Source: Leptobrachium leishanense (taxonomy: Eukaryota > Chordata > Amphibia > Anura > Megophryidae). Taken from it: a stretch of 64,000 bases of DNA. This document shows positions 1 through 12,775 of this stretch, piece after piece; the first letter of the stretch is position 1, and each line of letters opens with the position of its first letter. The position numbers and the translations under genes were made by a program. Where the stretch lies: NCBI GenBank assembly GCA_009667805.1, contig CM019067.1, positions 62,726,637 to 62,790,636 on the forward strand. The letters run 5' to 3'. The notes under the pieces were generated by a model that ran no database searches, was not told where the DNA came from, and saw only the letters and a list, made by a program, of their open reading frames with translations.

Positions 1-41
1 ATACCGTCTCTTTTCCCTCTCATCATTGTCAACACTTCTGT

Positions 42-1474
42 ATGAACGGGTATACCACCGAAAAGGTCGGTTTCTCTACCTATCCAGCTTCTGAATTACC
101 GGTCAAATATTCTGACTTTCAGGATGTGTTTGAGAAGAGAGGGGCGGACACCCTACCTCCACACAGAGAATACGATTGCCCCATCGACCTCCTTCCAGGA
201 GCACCCATACCCCATGGACGCATTTACAACTTGTCCGTTCCTGAATCCCAATCCTTGAAGGAATATATTGAGGACGGGCTCCAAAAAGGATTCATACGTC
301 ACTCCACCTCACCTGCCGGGGCCGGTATCTTCTTTGTCGGGAAAAGAGACGGTGGGCTCCGACCATGCGTCGACTACAGAGCATTGAACGCAATCACGGT
401 ACGTAACCGTTACCCGTTACCACTGATCCCCGAACTACTGGATCGAGTGAAGGATGCTTGTATTTTCACTAAAATTGATCTTCGTGGAGCCTATAATTTG
501 GTGCGCATGAGACGGGGGGGGACGAGTGGAAGACCGCTTTCCGTTCCCGATATGGTCACTTTGAATACCGCGTCATGCCGTTTGGCTTGTGCAACGCCCC
601 AGCCGCCTTTCAACACTTCCTCAATGACATCTTTCGTGACATCCTGGATACCTTCCTGGTGATTTACTTGGATGATCTACTGATATTCTCCCGTTCTCTC
701 CAAGAGCACGAAAAGCACGTCCGACTTGTTCTGTCTCGCCTCTGTCAACACAAACTGTATGGAAAGATCGAAAAAAGCACCTTCGAGACTCCATCCATCG
801 AGTTTCTGGGATACATCCCGTCACCGGGGCACGTCGAGATGGATAAAACCAAAGTCAAGGCCATCCTCGATTGGCCAACACCCAAAGACAAAAAGGCGGT
901 CCAACAATTCATGGGGTTTGCCAACTTCTACCGACGCTTCATCCGATCCTTCTCACACCTTAGCGCGCCCATTACATCTCTAACCAAAAAAGACGTACGG
1001 TTTCAATGGTCTACGGAGGCTCAGCAGGCCTTTGAAAGACTGAAGGAAAGCTTCACCCAAGCACCCGTTCTAAAACAACCTGAGAGTCAACTTCCATACT
1101 ACTTAGAAACAGATGCCTCCGACATTGCTTTGGGAGCAATCTTATCCCAGAAGTTCGGAGACAAGAAACTCCTGCATCCGGTAGCCTTTTACTCCAGACG
1201 CCTCAATTCTGCCGAACGAAACTACAACATAGGTGAGAAAGAGTTGCTGGCGATTAAAAACGCTCTCGAAGAGTGGAGACACCTTCTTGAAGGAGCGACA
1301 CACCCTGTGACTGTTTTCACCGACCATCGCAACCTTGAATATCTCCGTACCGCCAAACGACTCCGACCCCGACAGGCCAGGTGGGCACTTTTCTTCTCTC
1401 GTTTCTCACTGCTCATCACCTACCGACCTGGAACAAGAAATGGAAAGGCGGATGCTCCTCTCTCGTCAGTATGA
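42..1474 (+). pseudogene. Chromovirus pol: reverse transcriptase and RNase H (frameshifted)
   Basis: The first readable segment (42 to about 515) carries the RT N-terminal region, including a GIIxxSxSP-like start (GFIRHSTSP) and FTKIDLRGAYN. The frame is lost at a G run near 515-523. It resumes in another frame with MPFGLCNAPAAFQ, and the catalytic YLDD box lies at 665-676. RNase H follows, with ETDASD near 1109, an acidic NIGEKELLAI block and FTDHRNLEYL near 1318. The frame is lost again near 1455, just after the tether region that precedes integrase. In a live element this enzyme copies genomic RNA into cDNA and removes the RNA strand. The domain order and YLDD are typical of Ty3/gypsy. The frameshifts make this a pseudogene. 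Confidence 0.88.
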
Positions 1475-2953
1475 TTCCAGCAACCCCACTACCTCAGTTC
1501 CTAACGACACTATCCTGCCTGGTAGCTTCTTTTGTGCCACAAAAGACACCCTAATGGAACACATACGAAAACACAGTCGAGATCCACCAACTAACATCCC
1601 GGGACTCATTCCTATCGAAGGATTCTTGTACCACGAGAAACAGATATATGCGCCTCCTGAGGCCCGTCTACAAGTTCTACAACATGCGCACGATATCCCA
1701 GCTTCCGGACATGGGGGTGTCAAGAAGACCATAAACACCGTACAACGATACTTTTGGTGGCCTCCGTCAAGAAGGACGTTACCGCCTTTGTCCTTTCCTG
1801 TCCTGTCTGTGCACGAAACAAACAACCACGAGCTCGTCCTGCCGGTCTTCTACAACCCCTAGCACTTCCACTACATCCATGGAAAGACCTCTCGATGGAT
1901 TTCATCGTGGACCTGCCTCCCTCACGTCAACACACAACTATCTTTGTAGTGGTAGACCGTTGTACGAAGATGGCCCACTTCATACCAACGATAGGTCTCC
2001 CTACCGCTGCCCGCACGGCTACCCTCTTTATCAGAGAAATATTCCGACTACACGGCATCCCTCATTCCATCGTCTCAGACAGGGGATCCCAATTCACTTC
2101 TCGCTTCTGGTCTCAAATGTGTCGTAGCCTAAAAATTACTAGATATCTCTCTTCTGCATTTCATCCCCAGAGCAACGGTCAAACCGAACGGACGAACCAG
2201 ACGTTGGAACAGTACCTCCGCTGTTACACCACACATCTCCAAGACGACTGGCTGGACATCTTGCCACTCGCTGAGTTCGCCTATAACAACCAGGTACATT
2301 CGTCAACTCGCCTTTCTCCTTTTTATGCCAACTACGGATATCATCCCGATGTTCTACCCGACATACCTCTGAACACTCCGGTTCCTGAAGTATCAAATCG
2401 ACTAAGACCCCTACGTCTCCAATTACGAACGCTACGCCAACAACTACAACTGGCTCAAGACAACCAAAAAAAGTATGCAGACCGTAACCGAAGACCTGCT
2501 CCACAATACACACCCTGAGGCAAAGTGTTGCTGTCCACTGCCCATCTTCGATTGGACTGCCCATCTAAGAAACTGGGGCCCCGCTTCATCGGCCCGTTCC
2601 CGGTCCTCAAAATGGTCAATCCTGTGGCAGCCCATTTAACTCTTCCTTCCTCCTACAGGATTCACCCTGTTTTTCATGTCTCCCTCCTAAAGCCTTGGCG
2701 TGAAAATCCTTTTCCTGGACGGCACACTGAACCGGCTCCTCCCGTGTCTGTGTCCGGAGAGGAAGAATACGAGGTCTCGAAGATCCTGGATTCCCGGCTC
2801 CGCTATGGCAAGTTGGAATACCTAGTTCACTGGAAGGGTTACGGTCCTGAAGACCGATCCTGGATACCTGACACCGATATCCATGCTCCGGCTAAGGTTC
2901 GTGCCTTTCACCTTCGTTACCCTTCCAAGCCGTCAGTGAAGCGCACCCGGGGG
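1475..2953 (+). pseudogene. Chromovirus pol: integrase with C-terminal chromodomain (frameshift and TGA)
   Basis: The zinc-binding H2C2 part begins in one frame (HAHDIPASGH near 1684-1713). The frame changes near 1755, and CPVCARNK supplies the cysteines in the next. The catalytic core shows MDFIVDLP, SDRGSQFTS and QSNGQTERT, which contain the three acidic DDE residues. The frame then stays open apart from a TGA at 2516-2518 and reaches a GPF/IHPVFHVSLLKP module. At about 2761-2933 lies a chromodomain with YEVSKILDSR, LEYLVHWKGY and DRSWIP. Chromodomains of this group are thought to steer integration to methylated histone. The reading frame continues to the G-rich tract before the LTR, as expected for the pol end of a chromovirus. 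Confidence 0.88.
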
Positions 2954-2974
2954 TCGCGCCTTGGTGGGGGGTCC

Positions 2975-4110
2975 TGTCATGCCCCGCTCCGCGGCCCGCT
3001 CCCGGTCCAGACCGCCATGCTGGGAGAGGTGCTCTACTCACCCGAGATCCCTCGTGGCGCGTCGCTCCAAGTTCCTGGTCCGCAGGATGGAGAGGGAGAG
3101 CCAGGAGACGCCCCACGCCGCCGACTGAATCCGAGTCCTGAAGAGGAAAGTGCGCACGCGCGCGAACAAACTCTCCTATGTAGTATAGAACCAGGTACTC
3201 TGGCGCCCTCAGCTGGCCGATTAGGGGTACTGCATGACACCTGCTCTGGAGATCCTCGAATGCCTCCCATTGACCTACCAAAATTCCAGGTACCTCAACT
3301 CCACCTACAATACCCAGGTGAAAGGTATTTCCATGATCCCATGAACCCTATTTAATTCCGCCTTCCTTCCCAGCACATTAACCAGATTCTACTGTGCCTC
3401 CCGCCTCAGTTTCCTAGTGCTCCTCGTATCCTTTGACCACGTTATCTTCAACCCTTCGACCCGGATTGTGCCACCGACTACGCCACCTTCTTCAACCCTT
3501 CGACCCGGATTGTGCCACCGACTACGCCTGCCTTCTTCAACCCTTCGACCCGGATTGTGCCACCGACTACGCCACCTTCTTCAACCCTTCGACCCGGATT
3601 GTGCCACCGACTACGCCTGCCTTCTTCAACCCTTCGACCCGGATTGTGCCACCGACTACGCCACCTTCTTCAACCCTTCGACCCGGATTGTGCCACCGAC
3701 TACGCCACCTTCTTCAACCTTCGACCCGGATTGTACCACCGATTACGCCACCTTCTTCAACCCTTCGACCCGGATTGTGCCACCGACTACGCCCGCCTTC
3801 TTCGTTATTTCCTGTTTTTCTTTCTGGGACTTGCCTACGAATTCCATTCCAACCTTTTGACCGTATTATTTTCTGGACTTCAGTTTCTATTCATGATTCA
3901 CTAAAGATTGCTTACACTCCATCGTCTCCTGATTTCTTTACCCACAGCTTGCCATTGGGTTCCATACTCACATTTCACAGGGGACTCAAACCCTGCATTA
4001 CACCTGGTCCTAAATTACAGCTCTCCTTGCTTCCACTTTTCGCTCTGATTACCAAGCCCAAACTGCTGGTCCATCTGGCCACCAGCTCTACCTTCCCTCT
4101 GCTCACTGCA
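2975..4110 (+). repeat. 3' LTR of the chromovirus
   Basis: A polypurine-like GGTGGGGGG tract at 2963-2971 is followed after two bases by TGTCATGCC, a plausible LTR 5' terminus. The next roughly 1.1 kb is non-coding and GC-rich at first. It contains a weak TATA-like TTTAAT near 3352 and a tandem array at 3446-3800. The 3' end is not well marked. I see no second copy of this LTR in the window, so the limits rest on the polypurine tract on the left and the start of an unrelated LINE tail on the right. Confidence 0.55.
3446..3800 (+). repeat. Minisatellite of about 44-bp units inside the LTR
   Basis: About eight units of 44-45 bp share the core TTCGACCCGGATTGTGCCAC. Two unit variants alternate, one ending in CGCCACC and the other in CGCCTGCC, and one unit near 3715 is shorter. 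The apparent long ORFs across it exist only because the array has few stops. They are not genes. Confidence 0.95.
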
Positions 4111-4139
4111 TGAAGTGCTGAATTTGCAGGACAGTTATC

Positions 4140-4240
4140 CTACAGGCAGGGTTGTCTCTTTGTGTATCATAAAGTCTCAGGTTTGTGCTCCCCTGTTGTA
4201 AAGCGCTGCTGAATCTGTTGGTGCTATATAAATGCTACTG
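4140..4240 (+). repeat. LINE 3' tail (L2/CR1/Rex1-like), copy 1
   Basis: The segment ends in TTGTAAAGCGCTGCTGAATC, then TTGGTGCTATATAAATG. It matches the terminal motif of four other places in the window (5180-5315, 36780-36935, 46250-46425, 53245-53410). At the 36.8-kb copy this tail follows the C-terminal coding end of a LINE, which identifies it. Confidence 0.7.
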
Positions 4241-4249
4241 TAACTGTAT

Positions 4250-5030
4250 TACAAGATTACATACACAAACGTACGCTATCACCAATGTTAACAGATGTGT
4301 ATAAAATCATTTTCACATCTTCAAGGTGCATAATGAAGAGTTTGGCAATAAATACCAATTAATCGGCAGCTAATGATTCTCCAATTGCAAGGTGACTGTA
4401 TCTGAAATCAGCATCAGATTAGAAGCAATTAGAGCCTAAAGTACTAATGAGCAGATAATCCTTCAATTAACTTCAATAGGAACAGTTGGGTTGTAATTAC
4501 TTAATGCTGAGTTAGGACCACAGCAATCCTGGTAGAGGAAACTCTCACACATACTGAATAACCACAGTGATTTCCATTGTACAGCAGCTTAGATTGCAGT
4601 GTCTGACCATGTCTCACTTTTCAGAGATGTTATGTTTGCAAAACGCATTTCTTGGGATATTTGCACATTGTATACAAAGCAGCCGCTCTATAGTGATCAT
4701 GCAAATGAAGGTTTTGCAAAGAAAATCACTTGGAGGTTGTTTCTTTCTGGTAAAATCAATTCGCAGTAAACCACCAACCGAGGCTGGTTCTTTAGGTAAG
4801 AAAGGCCCCTTCAGGCCAACACAGGCAGCTGAAAACAGATTAAAAAAAAAAACCACACAATTTAAGTTTTGTGTCTCCACACCTAAATTACGAGGGATTG
4901 TAGATTGGTTAAACTTTAGCGGCTCTGTGTTACTGGGACTATTAAGAGCAAGATGCCATATTGGCGTCTAGTCTAATGATCCGGTCGTCCAGTAAAACTC
5001 CTGGTCTTCCTTCCACAACCCCAATCCCTC
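4250..5030. other. No recognised feature
   Basis: AT-rich sequence. One ORF of 134 codons lies at 4567-4971. It has no recognisable motif and looks like chance. I see no TIR or known repeat terminus here. Confidence 0.5.
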
Positions 5031-5035
5031 TAGAT

Positions 5036-5172
5036 AAGGGATCTCAAACGCTGCCCCCCCCCCGATGTCTACTGCCTACAGTTCCCAGAGTTCTCTGAAT
5101 GCAATAAACAGGCACAGAATCATGGGAGGTGTAGTTCAGAAACATCTGTGGGGCCAGCATTTGAAATCCCTG
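5036..5172. mobile_element. hAT-type MITE, diverged
   Basis: Imperfect inverted ends GGGATCTCAAACGCTG and CAGCATTTGAAATCCC enclose about 135 bp. The middle contains the TGGGAGGTGTAGTTC-like box of the common vertebrate hAT MITE, also seen at 15265-15381 and 57058-57191. Confidence 0.55.
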
Positions 5173-5179
5173 ATCTACT

Positions 5180-5315
5180 GTAGACTGTGAACTCCTCTGA
5201 GCAGGGCCCTCTACACCTCGTTTCCATCCTATGTACGTTTATCTGTATCTCGTTCCCTTTGGTTATTGTAAAGCGCTGCGGAAACTGTTGGCGCTATATA
5301 AATGAGGATAATAAT
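5180..5315 (+). repeat. LINE 3' tail (L2/CR1/Rex1-like), copy 2
   Basis: Begins with GACTGTGAACTCCTCTGAGC and ends with TGTAAAGCGCTGCGGAAACT, then TTGGCGCTATATAAATG and an ATAATA run. Same tail as the other four copies. Confidence 0.7.
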
Positions 5316-5950
5316 AGTAGTCGTGTATCTGGAGAAGAGCTAAACAATACTGGGAGCAACGTCACCTCTAATATCAGCTCCTGGAGTCCACAGGACTTCA
5401 TGGAGACAAGTGCAACGCTGCGTGAGCTCCTAGTGTACTACCGCATACAGCCAGAGGAGGCGGCGGATTGAACCAGCCTCTGCACCGAAGGACCAGCCGT
5501 AAGTAAGGGACTTATTTTTTACCATATTTACTTTTGTGTAAGTGGTTTAGCAAAATCTAAACCACTTAACACCAAGGTCTCCAAGCTGGTGTTCATTTTT
5601 TTAAAGCAGAGAATAATGAACCAACACAGAATAGCGTGACATACTACGTCTGGCAATAGTTAACAATTCCTATACAAAGTATAAGAAAGGTTATCTTACA
5701 GTAGGGTGCCGGTAAAGCTGAGCAGCATGCAAAGTTTGCGACGGGCATGGATTAAGGCACCCAGTTTGCACATATAATGAATATATAGCTTATTGAAAAT
5801 GTGCAAAAATATATTTTTTTATCTGGACTTTGCGGTCATGCTGGATTTCGTAATAAGCAAAGCAAAATTGTCTCAAATTGCCACTGAAAACTAATTCTTC
5901 TCTCTTTGTAACGGTTATTCGACGTTACCGGTCTTGAGGATTTGTGTAGG
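5316..5950 (+). other. Unidentified stretch with a short ORF end and a donor-like site
   Basis: An open frame runs out of the LINE tail to a stop at 5469-5471. It reads SWSPQDFMETSATLRELLVY and then a short acidic end. About 27 bp later comes CCGTAAGTAAG, a good splice-donor match. It could be a fragment of a transposed or host exon. I do not recognise the protein and assign no function. The remainder to 5950 shows no recognisable structure. Confidence 0.3.
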
Positions 5951-5953
5951 TCA

Positions 5954-6055
5954 GTGGTTCCCAACACTCATCCTCCAGTACCCCTAACAGGCCTGGTATC
6001 TGAAGCACAGGTGATTGAAGGATTCAGTCTGCATTTAATGGTAAATCTGTTCAGA
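5954..6055. mobile_element. hAT-type MITE (CAGTGTTTCTCAAC family), half copy
   Basis: Starts CAGTGGTTCCCAACACTCAT and continues with GAAGCACAGGTGATTGAAGG and ATTCAGTCTGCATTTA, matching the left half and middle of the 10697-10878 and 12358-12540 elements. The right half is missing. Confidence 0.6.
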
Positions 6056-6111
6056 GAATGCTGAACTGCAAAGTCTCAGTGAAATGCCCTGATTTTCAAA
6101 TCAACAGGTTT

Positions 6112-8757
6112 AACCCCTTCGCTGCTGAGCCATTTCACGCCTGTGTGCTGAGCTCATTTTTACTGGTTTCGCTCATCATGTTTAAACGCGATTTGAAGTC
6201 ACATTTTATTATACGACCCAGACAAGTTATAGATCGTTCTTTCCGGCAGACTCGGCGGATTCATAATATATCATTATTATATGTATACGTCATGTCCTGC
6301 CTGAATATTATAACAAAAAATGCAATAAAATTAGAATTTTCTATAATCTACAGTGTGTAAAGTGTTTTATTTTCACATTTTATCATGCAAGCATTTGTGG
6401 TTATATTTTCTATGGGGTGCGCTTGTTAAAAAAAAATTAGAAATGGGAACCCATTTTTTTTGGGAAAATTGCGTGATTTTTAGAACCCCCCCCCAATAGA
6501 AAAAATCGTTAGTGCAGCATCATTGTTCACATTAGACATGTGCATTCGTTTTAGTACTAAAACAATTTAGTCTGAATTTTGGGATAATTTAGTTTTGGTA
6601 TGACTCAAGAGATACGAAACTGCTCAGTACAAAAAACGAAAGAAACTAAAATAAAATGCACTACATTTTAGTTTCAGTCCTTTTTGTGATATTACATTGA
6701 TGAGTGAAGGAGACCAGCAATGAAGAGCGCAACATCGCAAAGCTACAGAAAAGGTTTGTATGTGTAATCCTTCCCGACCCCTACCCGAAAATCTGACAGT
6801 GATAGAGCTCCAGAATACTCACTCGCAGCACAGACAGCCTGCACAGGAGAGGAAACCTTTACTTAACCCTTGCATGTCTATGAGGCAGACAAGATGATAA
6901 AAGCAGCTGGAGAAGAAAAACATTCAAATAAATCACACTGAAAGCTAAAGACAGAGGAGGGCTGGATAGTAAAAACCCCTTTATAACAAGCAGCGCTGGG
7001 AGAAGAGAGGAACTTTATAAAATGTGTGTTATCTCCCCTCCCGCTCTGCATAATAGGGGCTTAGGTCTGATACATTTTATATTCTCCAGGAGCACTATCC
7101 CCCTTTCCTCATCATATAATACATGTTTTATATAAAGTCCCTCTCCTCTCCCAGTGCTGCTTGTTATAAAGGTTTTTTTTACGTCTAATACATTTAGTAT
7201 CCAGCTCTCACAGTTACTCTGTCATTATGAGCCTTCAGTGTGATTTATTTGAATGTTTTCCCTAGATTTAAAGTGCTTTATTTTATTATAAAAATCAATT
7301 TGCACCAGTCATCTCTTCTCTGAGCTTTCAGATCGATTTATGTTAATATTTTCCCTCTCCCCTGCTTTTATATTCCGGTGTCTCCCCCACAGAGATACAA
7401 AGTTTAAGTAAAAGTTCCCTCTCCTGTGCTGGATAAGCATTGCATTCCGAAGTTCTGCACCCTCCACATGCCAATGCAGTAGGATGTTCTATACAGAGAG
7501 GGGTATTAATTAATGCAGGAGGATGTTCTATACATTATACAGAGAGGAGCCTTTTTTTTTAGCCCTTTAAATCGAGTGTCTGTGAGCGCTGAGATTGGCT
7601 GTTTGTTATATTATCTCTCAGTACAATGTATCAGGCTCAGCTGTTACAGTAACTGACTGTAACAGCGCTCAGAGTTTCAGTAAAACAAGGAAATAATATT
7701 GTTCTAACCTCATATATAAAAATATTATTTACTAGTTTTACTGAAACTCTGAGCGCTGTGATGAGCAGCAGTCAGTTACTGTAACAGCTTTGCCTGACAC
7801 ATTGTGCTGAGAGTGAGAGATACTGTAACAAGTGGCGATCTCAGCCCTGTGAGGAGCCACTACAATAGTAATTGTATCCACTGGTTTTTGGATGAATGAA
7901 ATTAGTTTTCATACTAAAGAACTGAAAACGAATTTCTTTAGCAACTAATTAAATTGCATTTTAGGACTAATCCATTAGTTCAAAACGAAATTTTGTGCTG
8001 TGCACATGTCTAGTTCACATTATAATTGAAATGGGAACAATATTGCTGCATTAACAAAAAAAAAATATATATATATATATAAAACTTTTAACATGGTCAT
8101 GTTTGGCATCATTGGAACAGCCAGAGCATGTCCATCCCAATGATCCCAAACATTAACCCCTAGCTGCCACGGATCAGGAGAAAGGAGGTTCCAATAAATC
8201 TCCCATCTCCGCCATAGGTAGCAGCTAGGTGTTAACTCCCGAACTGACGTCATCTTCTCCATGCACGATGATGCCAGTAAGCGGGGGCAGATCCCGGAGT
8301 CTTGGCCGACATCCAAGATGTCGGCCACCTCCGGGAGAGGACCGCGATCCAGTGCCTGTTGGCACCAAAGCGCGACCCGGCCCCTAAGGGGTTAAAGGCA
8401 GCCACCACTTGGAAGGGCAGGTCGTGTCTTTCCAAGCAGTGTCTGCCTTTTGTGTGTGCCCCATACAGATCGGGAGGGAGAGAGGTCCAAAAGGATCTTC
8501 CCCCCCTCATGCACTGGCGGGGGTCCCTGGAATAGACGTCATCGCGCCCAGCGCGTTGACGTCTATTCCTGCGTCCGGGGTCCCAAAGGCTGGGCTGACA
8601 CCTAAAGATGTCAGCCCACACCGGGTGGCCGTGTGATTAGCCGAAATACCAGCCGATCGCGGGCTGCGAATACAGGACGCGCTCAGGACGTCCTTCGCAG
8701 CCTAGGCAACACTTGGCTGGACGTGCTGAGCACGTCCGCCACAGCCAAGTGGTTAAA
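6112..8757. mobile_element. TTAA-type MITE (composite), split by a hAT element
   Basis: Left end TTAACCCCTTCGCTGCTGAG; right end a diverged AGCCAAGTGGTTAA. The interior (CTCATCATGTTTAAACGCGA, then AATATATCATTATTATATG) is shared with copies at about 16350, 37758 and 50772. It also contains the GTTTGGCATCATTGGAA box seen in most members. TTAA at both ends suggests a piggyBac-like TTAA target. A younger 1480-bp hAT element sits inside. Confidence 0.65.
6533..8012. mobile_element. Non-autonomous hAT element, 1480 bp, with 8-bp TSD
   Basis: Ends are TAGACATGTGCA and TGCACATGTCTA. The flanks are a direct repeat GTTCACAT (6525-6532 and 8013-8020). The paralogous MITE at 51157-51200 shows the uninterrupted site (TTGTTCACATTATAATTGAA), which proves the insertion and its target duplication. 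The interior has no transposase ORF. It holds an inverted repeat around 7620-7810 with arms containing CAGTTACTGTAACAG-like sequence. Confidence 0.85.
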
Positions 8758-8759
8758 AA

Positions 8760-9310
8760 GGGCGAATCCCATCGGATTCAATATAAAAAAATATTAATCG
8801 TTTTCATTTTTTTCCACCATTTATTCTTTTCATTCTTAGCAAACTGTCTTTTAATACATTTATTTTTTGGAACATCTTTATATATTTTTTATATTTATTT
8901 ATTCTTTACTGTAGACAAAATTTTTGATTCCCAGTTTGTTTGTTTTTTAAGTGTTTTTTTTAAATTCTGTAACAGACCTTTATTATTGTGCTGTTGCTCA
9001 TTCTCAGGACCCTCACAAACACCCCCCTTGTCGCTCACCTTTTTATTACTATTTTTTATAGGGCCTTTTTTATTATTTAGACCCATTTTAATGCATTTTT
9101 ATTGGTTTAAACAGCTATTAGAACAATAGCAGAGTTCCGTTTTGTTTTTTTTCTGCAGTTCGGCAGTCTTCGTGGTCCCTGCGGTGAATAGTGAATTCGC
9201 CGTAGGGTCGGCGAAATGGAATCGCACTGAAGTGCGCCAAACCAAAAAGCACTGAAATTTCGGTGCTTTCTGAATAAACTCCTAATGAGTGCTCTGAACT
9301 GCATTTATCC
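8760..9310. repeat. Degenerate GGGTTATTCA-family sequence
   Basis: GGCGAATCCCATCGGATTCA followed by ATATAAAAAAATATT resembles the block at 31380, 35440 and 41510 in better-preserved copies. The rest is T-rich. The ends are not defined. Confidence 0.4.
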
Positions 9311-9879
9311 TGTGCAACAGCAGCATGTATGTATGAATTTATACAATCATTACAGTCAATAAGTCATACGCCTGATGGTATATAGTCAGATCTGCACCCA
9401 ATGCCTGATATAAAAGGTTATGTTCTGCAGGTAGGGTAAAAAACAAATGCCAATTCATACCCGAAATACATTTGATAAATGATTGTTTTAGGACATGTCA
9501 TACTCTGTGCTGTACAGGAAAACTCTGACGTATTTTTAGCTTTTTTTTTTTTTTTTTTTTTTTTAATACTAGCTCTTCAAATGCAGAACATCCATTTGCC
9601 ATCAAAAAACATTTAATACAGGTCGTTAACAGGGTATCAGGACACGGAATATGATATTACAAGCAATTTACTAAAGTCAGTAAAACTGGAAGATGAAGAT
9701 GATCTGGTGAATGAAATGTGTATGTGATTCAGTGCAGCAGGTGATAAATTTAAAGGACATAGGATTTAAAAAAAAAAAAAATTGTCCCACTAGAAAAGTC
9801 TTTACCCGATGAGTAGTAGAGCAAATTGCCTATTTTTTTTTGCTGAGAAATAATAGATATTAAGTGTAATAACTGCAAG

Positions 9880-10100
9880 ATTCACTGTGCTGTCGAGGCC
9901 TGGCAGTTCCAAACTTCTTCCATTAAAGAATTATGGAGGTCACAGCGCTCTTGGGGACCTTCAATGCAGTCAAAACTTTTTCTAGCCTTCTTCAGATGTG
10001 AGCCTCAACACATTCCTGTCTCCGACTTCTACAGGCAGTTCTTTAGACCTCAAGGCTTGTTTTATTCTTTGATAGGACCTAAACTGTTACGTGCAGATGC
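9880..10100 (-). pseudogene. Tc1-like transposase N-terminal relic (third Tc1 family)
   Basis: On the minus strand the sequence resembles the helix-turn-helix start of a Tc1 transposase. It reads KELPVEVGDRNV, then a degraded EEG-type stretch and SIIL-WKKFGTARP, with several stops and frame changes. The family is distinct from the three full Tc1 copies in the window. No terminal repeats are visible. Confidence 0.6.
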
Positions 10101-10696
10101 CATGGCCCATTCTTAATTGGCAGTACTTGCCTATAAATTGTTCCTGTGGCGACGTCCCTCTACTGCAGAGAGACAGGCCATGCTGGGGAACTACTGGGAG
10201 TGTGCTCACATCATGGGCCCTATTACAAGGTTCACTATAAGAGAACTTCGAGACATGATGCATAACACCTCTAGAAGTTATCTGATCGCCTGAACTCCCT
10301 ATTCCTCTTGGCGCAAGCTGGGCTCTCACCTCGAGTATTGCGCTTCCTTGCGCTTGATTACTGTAAATTAATGTCTCCTATATTTATTATGGGAGACTAA
10401 TTTGCATCTCTGCGTGGAAGCGCAAGGTAGGCTGCGATTCCACAAGGGAGAATGTATTTCACTGTGGATATGTGATTTATGCTACAGCAGAATCGCTTAT
10501 AACACGCTCGCTTAACCTCCCCTAAAATCCCATACCCACCTCTCATCACGCAATGAAGAGGGCGACACAATCTGCCGCTTCCTCTCATTGGTAGCAGAGT
10601 GAGATTGGGAACAAATAGAACCCCATGATGGAGGGAAATCCCCCTTGATTGTAGAATTTAAGAATTTTGAAGTGGATTACCAAAATTATGCTAAGT

Positions 10697-10878
10697 CAAT
10701 GCTCCCCAAACCTGTCCTCAGGTCCCCCAAGCAAGCCGGGTTTGCCAGATATGTGAAGCACAGCACAGGTGATCTGATTTGCTGCTCAGTGATTGCAGGA
10801 TTCAGTTTGCATTTCCCCAAGGTGATCCTTAAAACCTGACCTGTTAGGGGGTCCTGAGGACAGGTTTGGGAAACATTG
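10697..10878. mobile_element. hAT-type MITE, 182 bp
   Basis: Inverted ends CAATGCTCCCCAAACCTGTC and GACAGGTTTGGGAAACATTG enclose CAGCACAGGTGATCTGATT. The flanks TGCTAAGT and CACTAAGT agree at 6 of 8 positions, consistent with an aged 8-bp target duplication. Confidence 0.75.
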
Positions 10879-11567
10879 CACTAAGTGATATAACTCCCTC
10901 GTTGTGTTGTTTCAATTTCCCTACTGTGTGTAGATGATGCATGAGAACGTTCTTCACCACACTTACCTTTAGATCGCTCCCACAACAATTTCCCTCTGCT
11001 TTCCTAACGAACTGGCATGCAGGCTGTCGGGCCTTGCCAGGGGAATCCCAGAAGTCCGATGATGTCATGACATCAGCAGACAGGAGAGAATTTTTAAGTC
11101 GAGGGTGGCACCATTTAGATCCCTGTATCTTCACTTCTAAAAGCCCTACAAAGCCAAGCCATTGTTTGCCATCATTGGAAAGGGCAAATAAAAAAAAAAA
11201 GGTTAAAAAATATACAGTTGTGTTCAAAATTATTCAACCCCCAATGCTATAAAGGGTTTTAGGGAATTTAGTGTACATTTGTAATTGTATTCAGAATGAA
11301 ATCCTACAAGGACTTTTTAAAGAACCATATGAAACTAAAATGACATCAATTGGTTTTGTAATACAGTAGTAAATGTTTCTTTTGTGAATTCTTCATTGAC
11401 ACAATTATTCAACCCCTTAAAGACTACCACTCTGAAGAACAGAGGTTCATTCAAGTGTTTTCAATCAGGTATTGAAAACACCTGTGGATGTCACGGAGCA
11501 GCAATAAAAGCATAATAAGCACCAATTAGGCAGCTTTAAAATGACTGTGATACTCAGCTCCTTCTAG

Positions 11568-12764
<1,197 letters not shown>

Positions 12765-12775
<11 letters not shown>

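Larger units (their letters stand above)
1..4110 (+). mobile_element. Ty3/gypsy chromovirus LTR retrotransposon, 3' portion, decayed
   Basis: The stretch reads, in order, reverse transcriptase, RNase H, integrase, chromodomain, a G-rich tract and an LTR-like region. This is the 3' half of a chromodomain-bearing Ty3/gypsy (chromovirus) element. The left end is cut by the window edge, so gag, protease and the 5' LTR are not seen. The coding part is broken by at least three frameshifts and one in-frame stop, so the copy is dead. The right limit is uncertain: a LINE-type tail begins near 4140, so I place the end of the LTR near 4110. A separate gypsy protease fragment occurs at about 55735-55900. 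Confidence 0.9.

Noticed and set aside
3417..4113. Three overlapping plus-strand ORFs rich in STLRPGLCHRL or NPSTRIVPPT
   Set aside because: Three frames of the LTR minisatellite all stay open because the unit lacks stops. No gene is implied.
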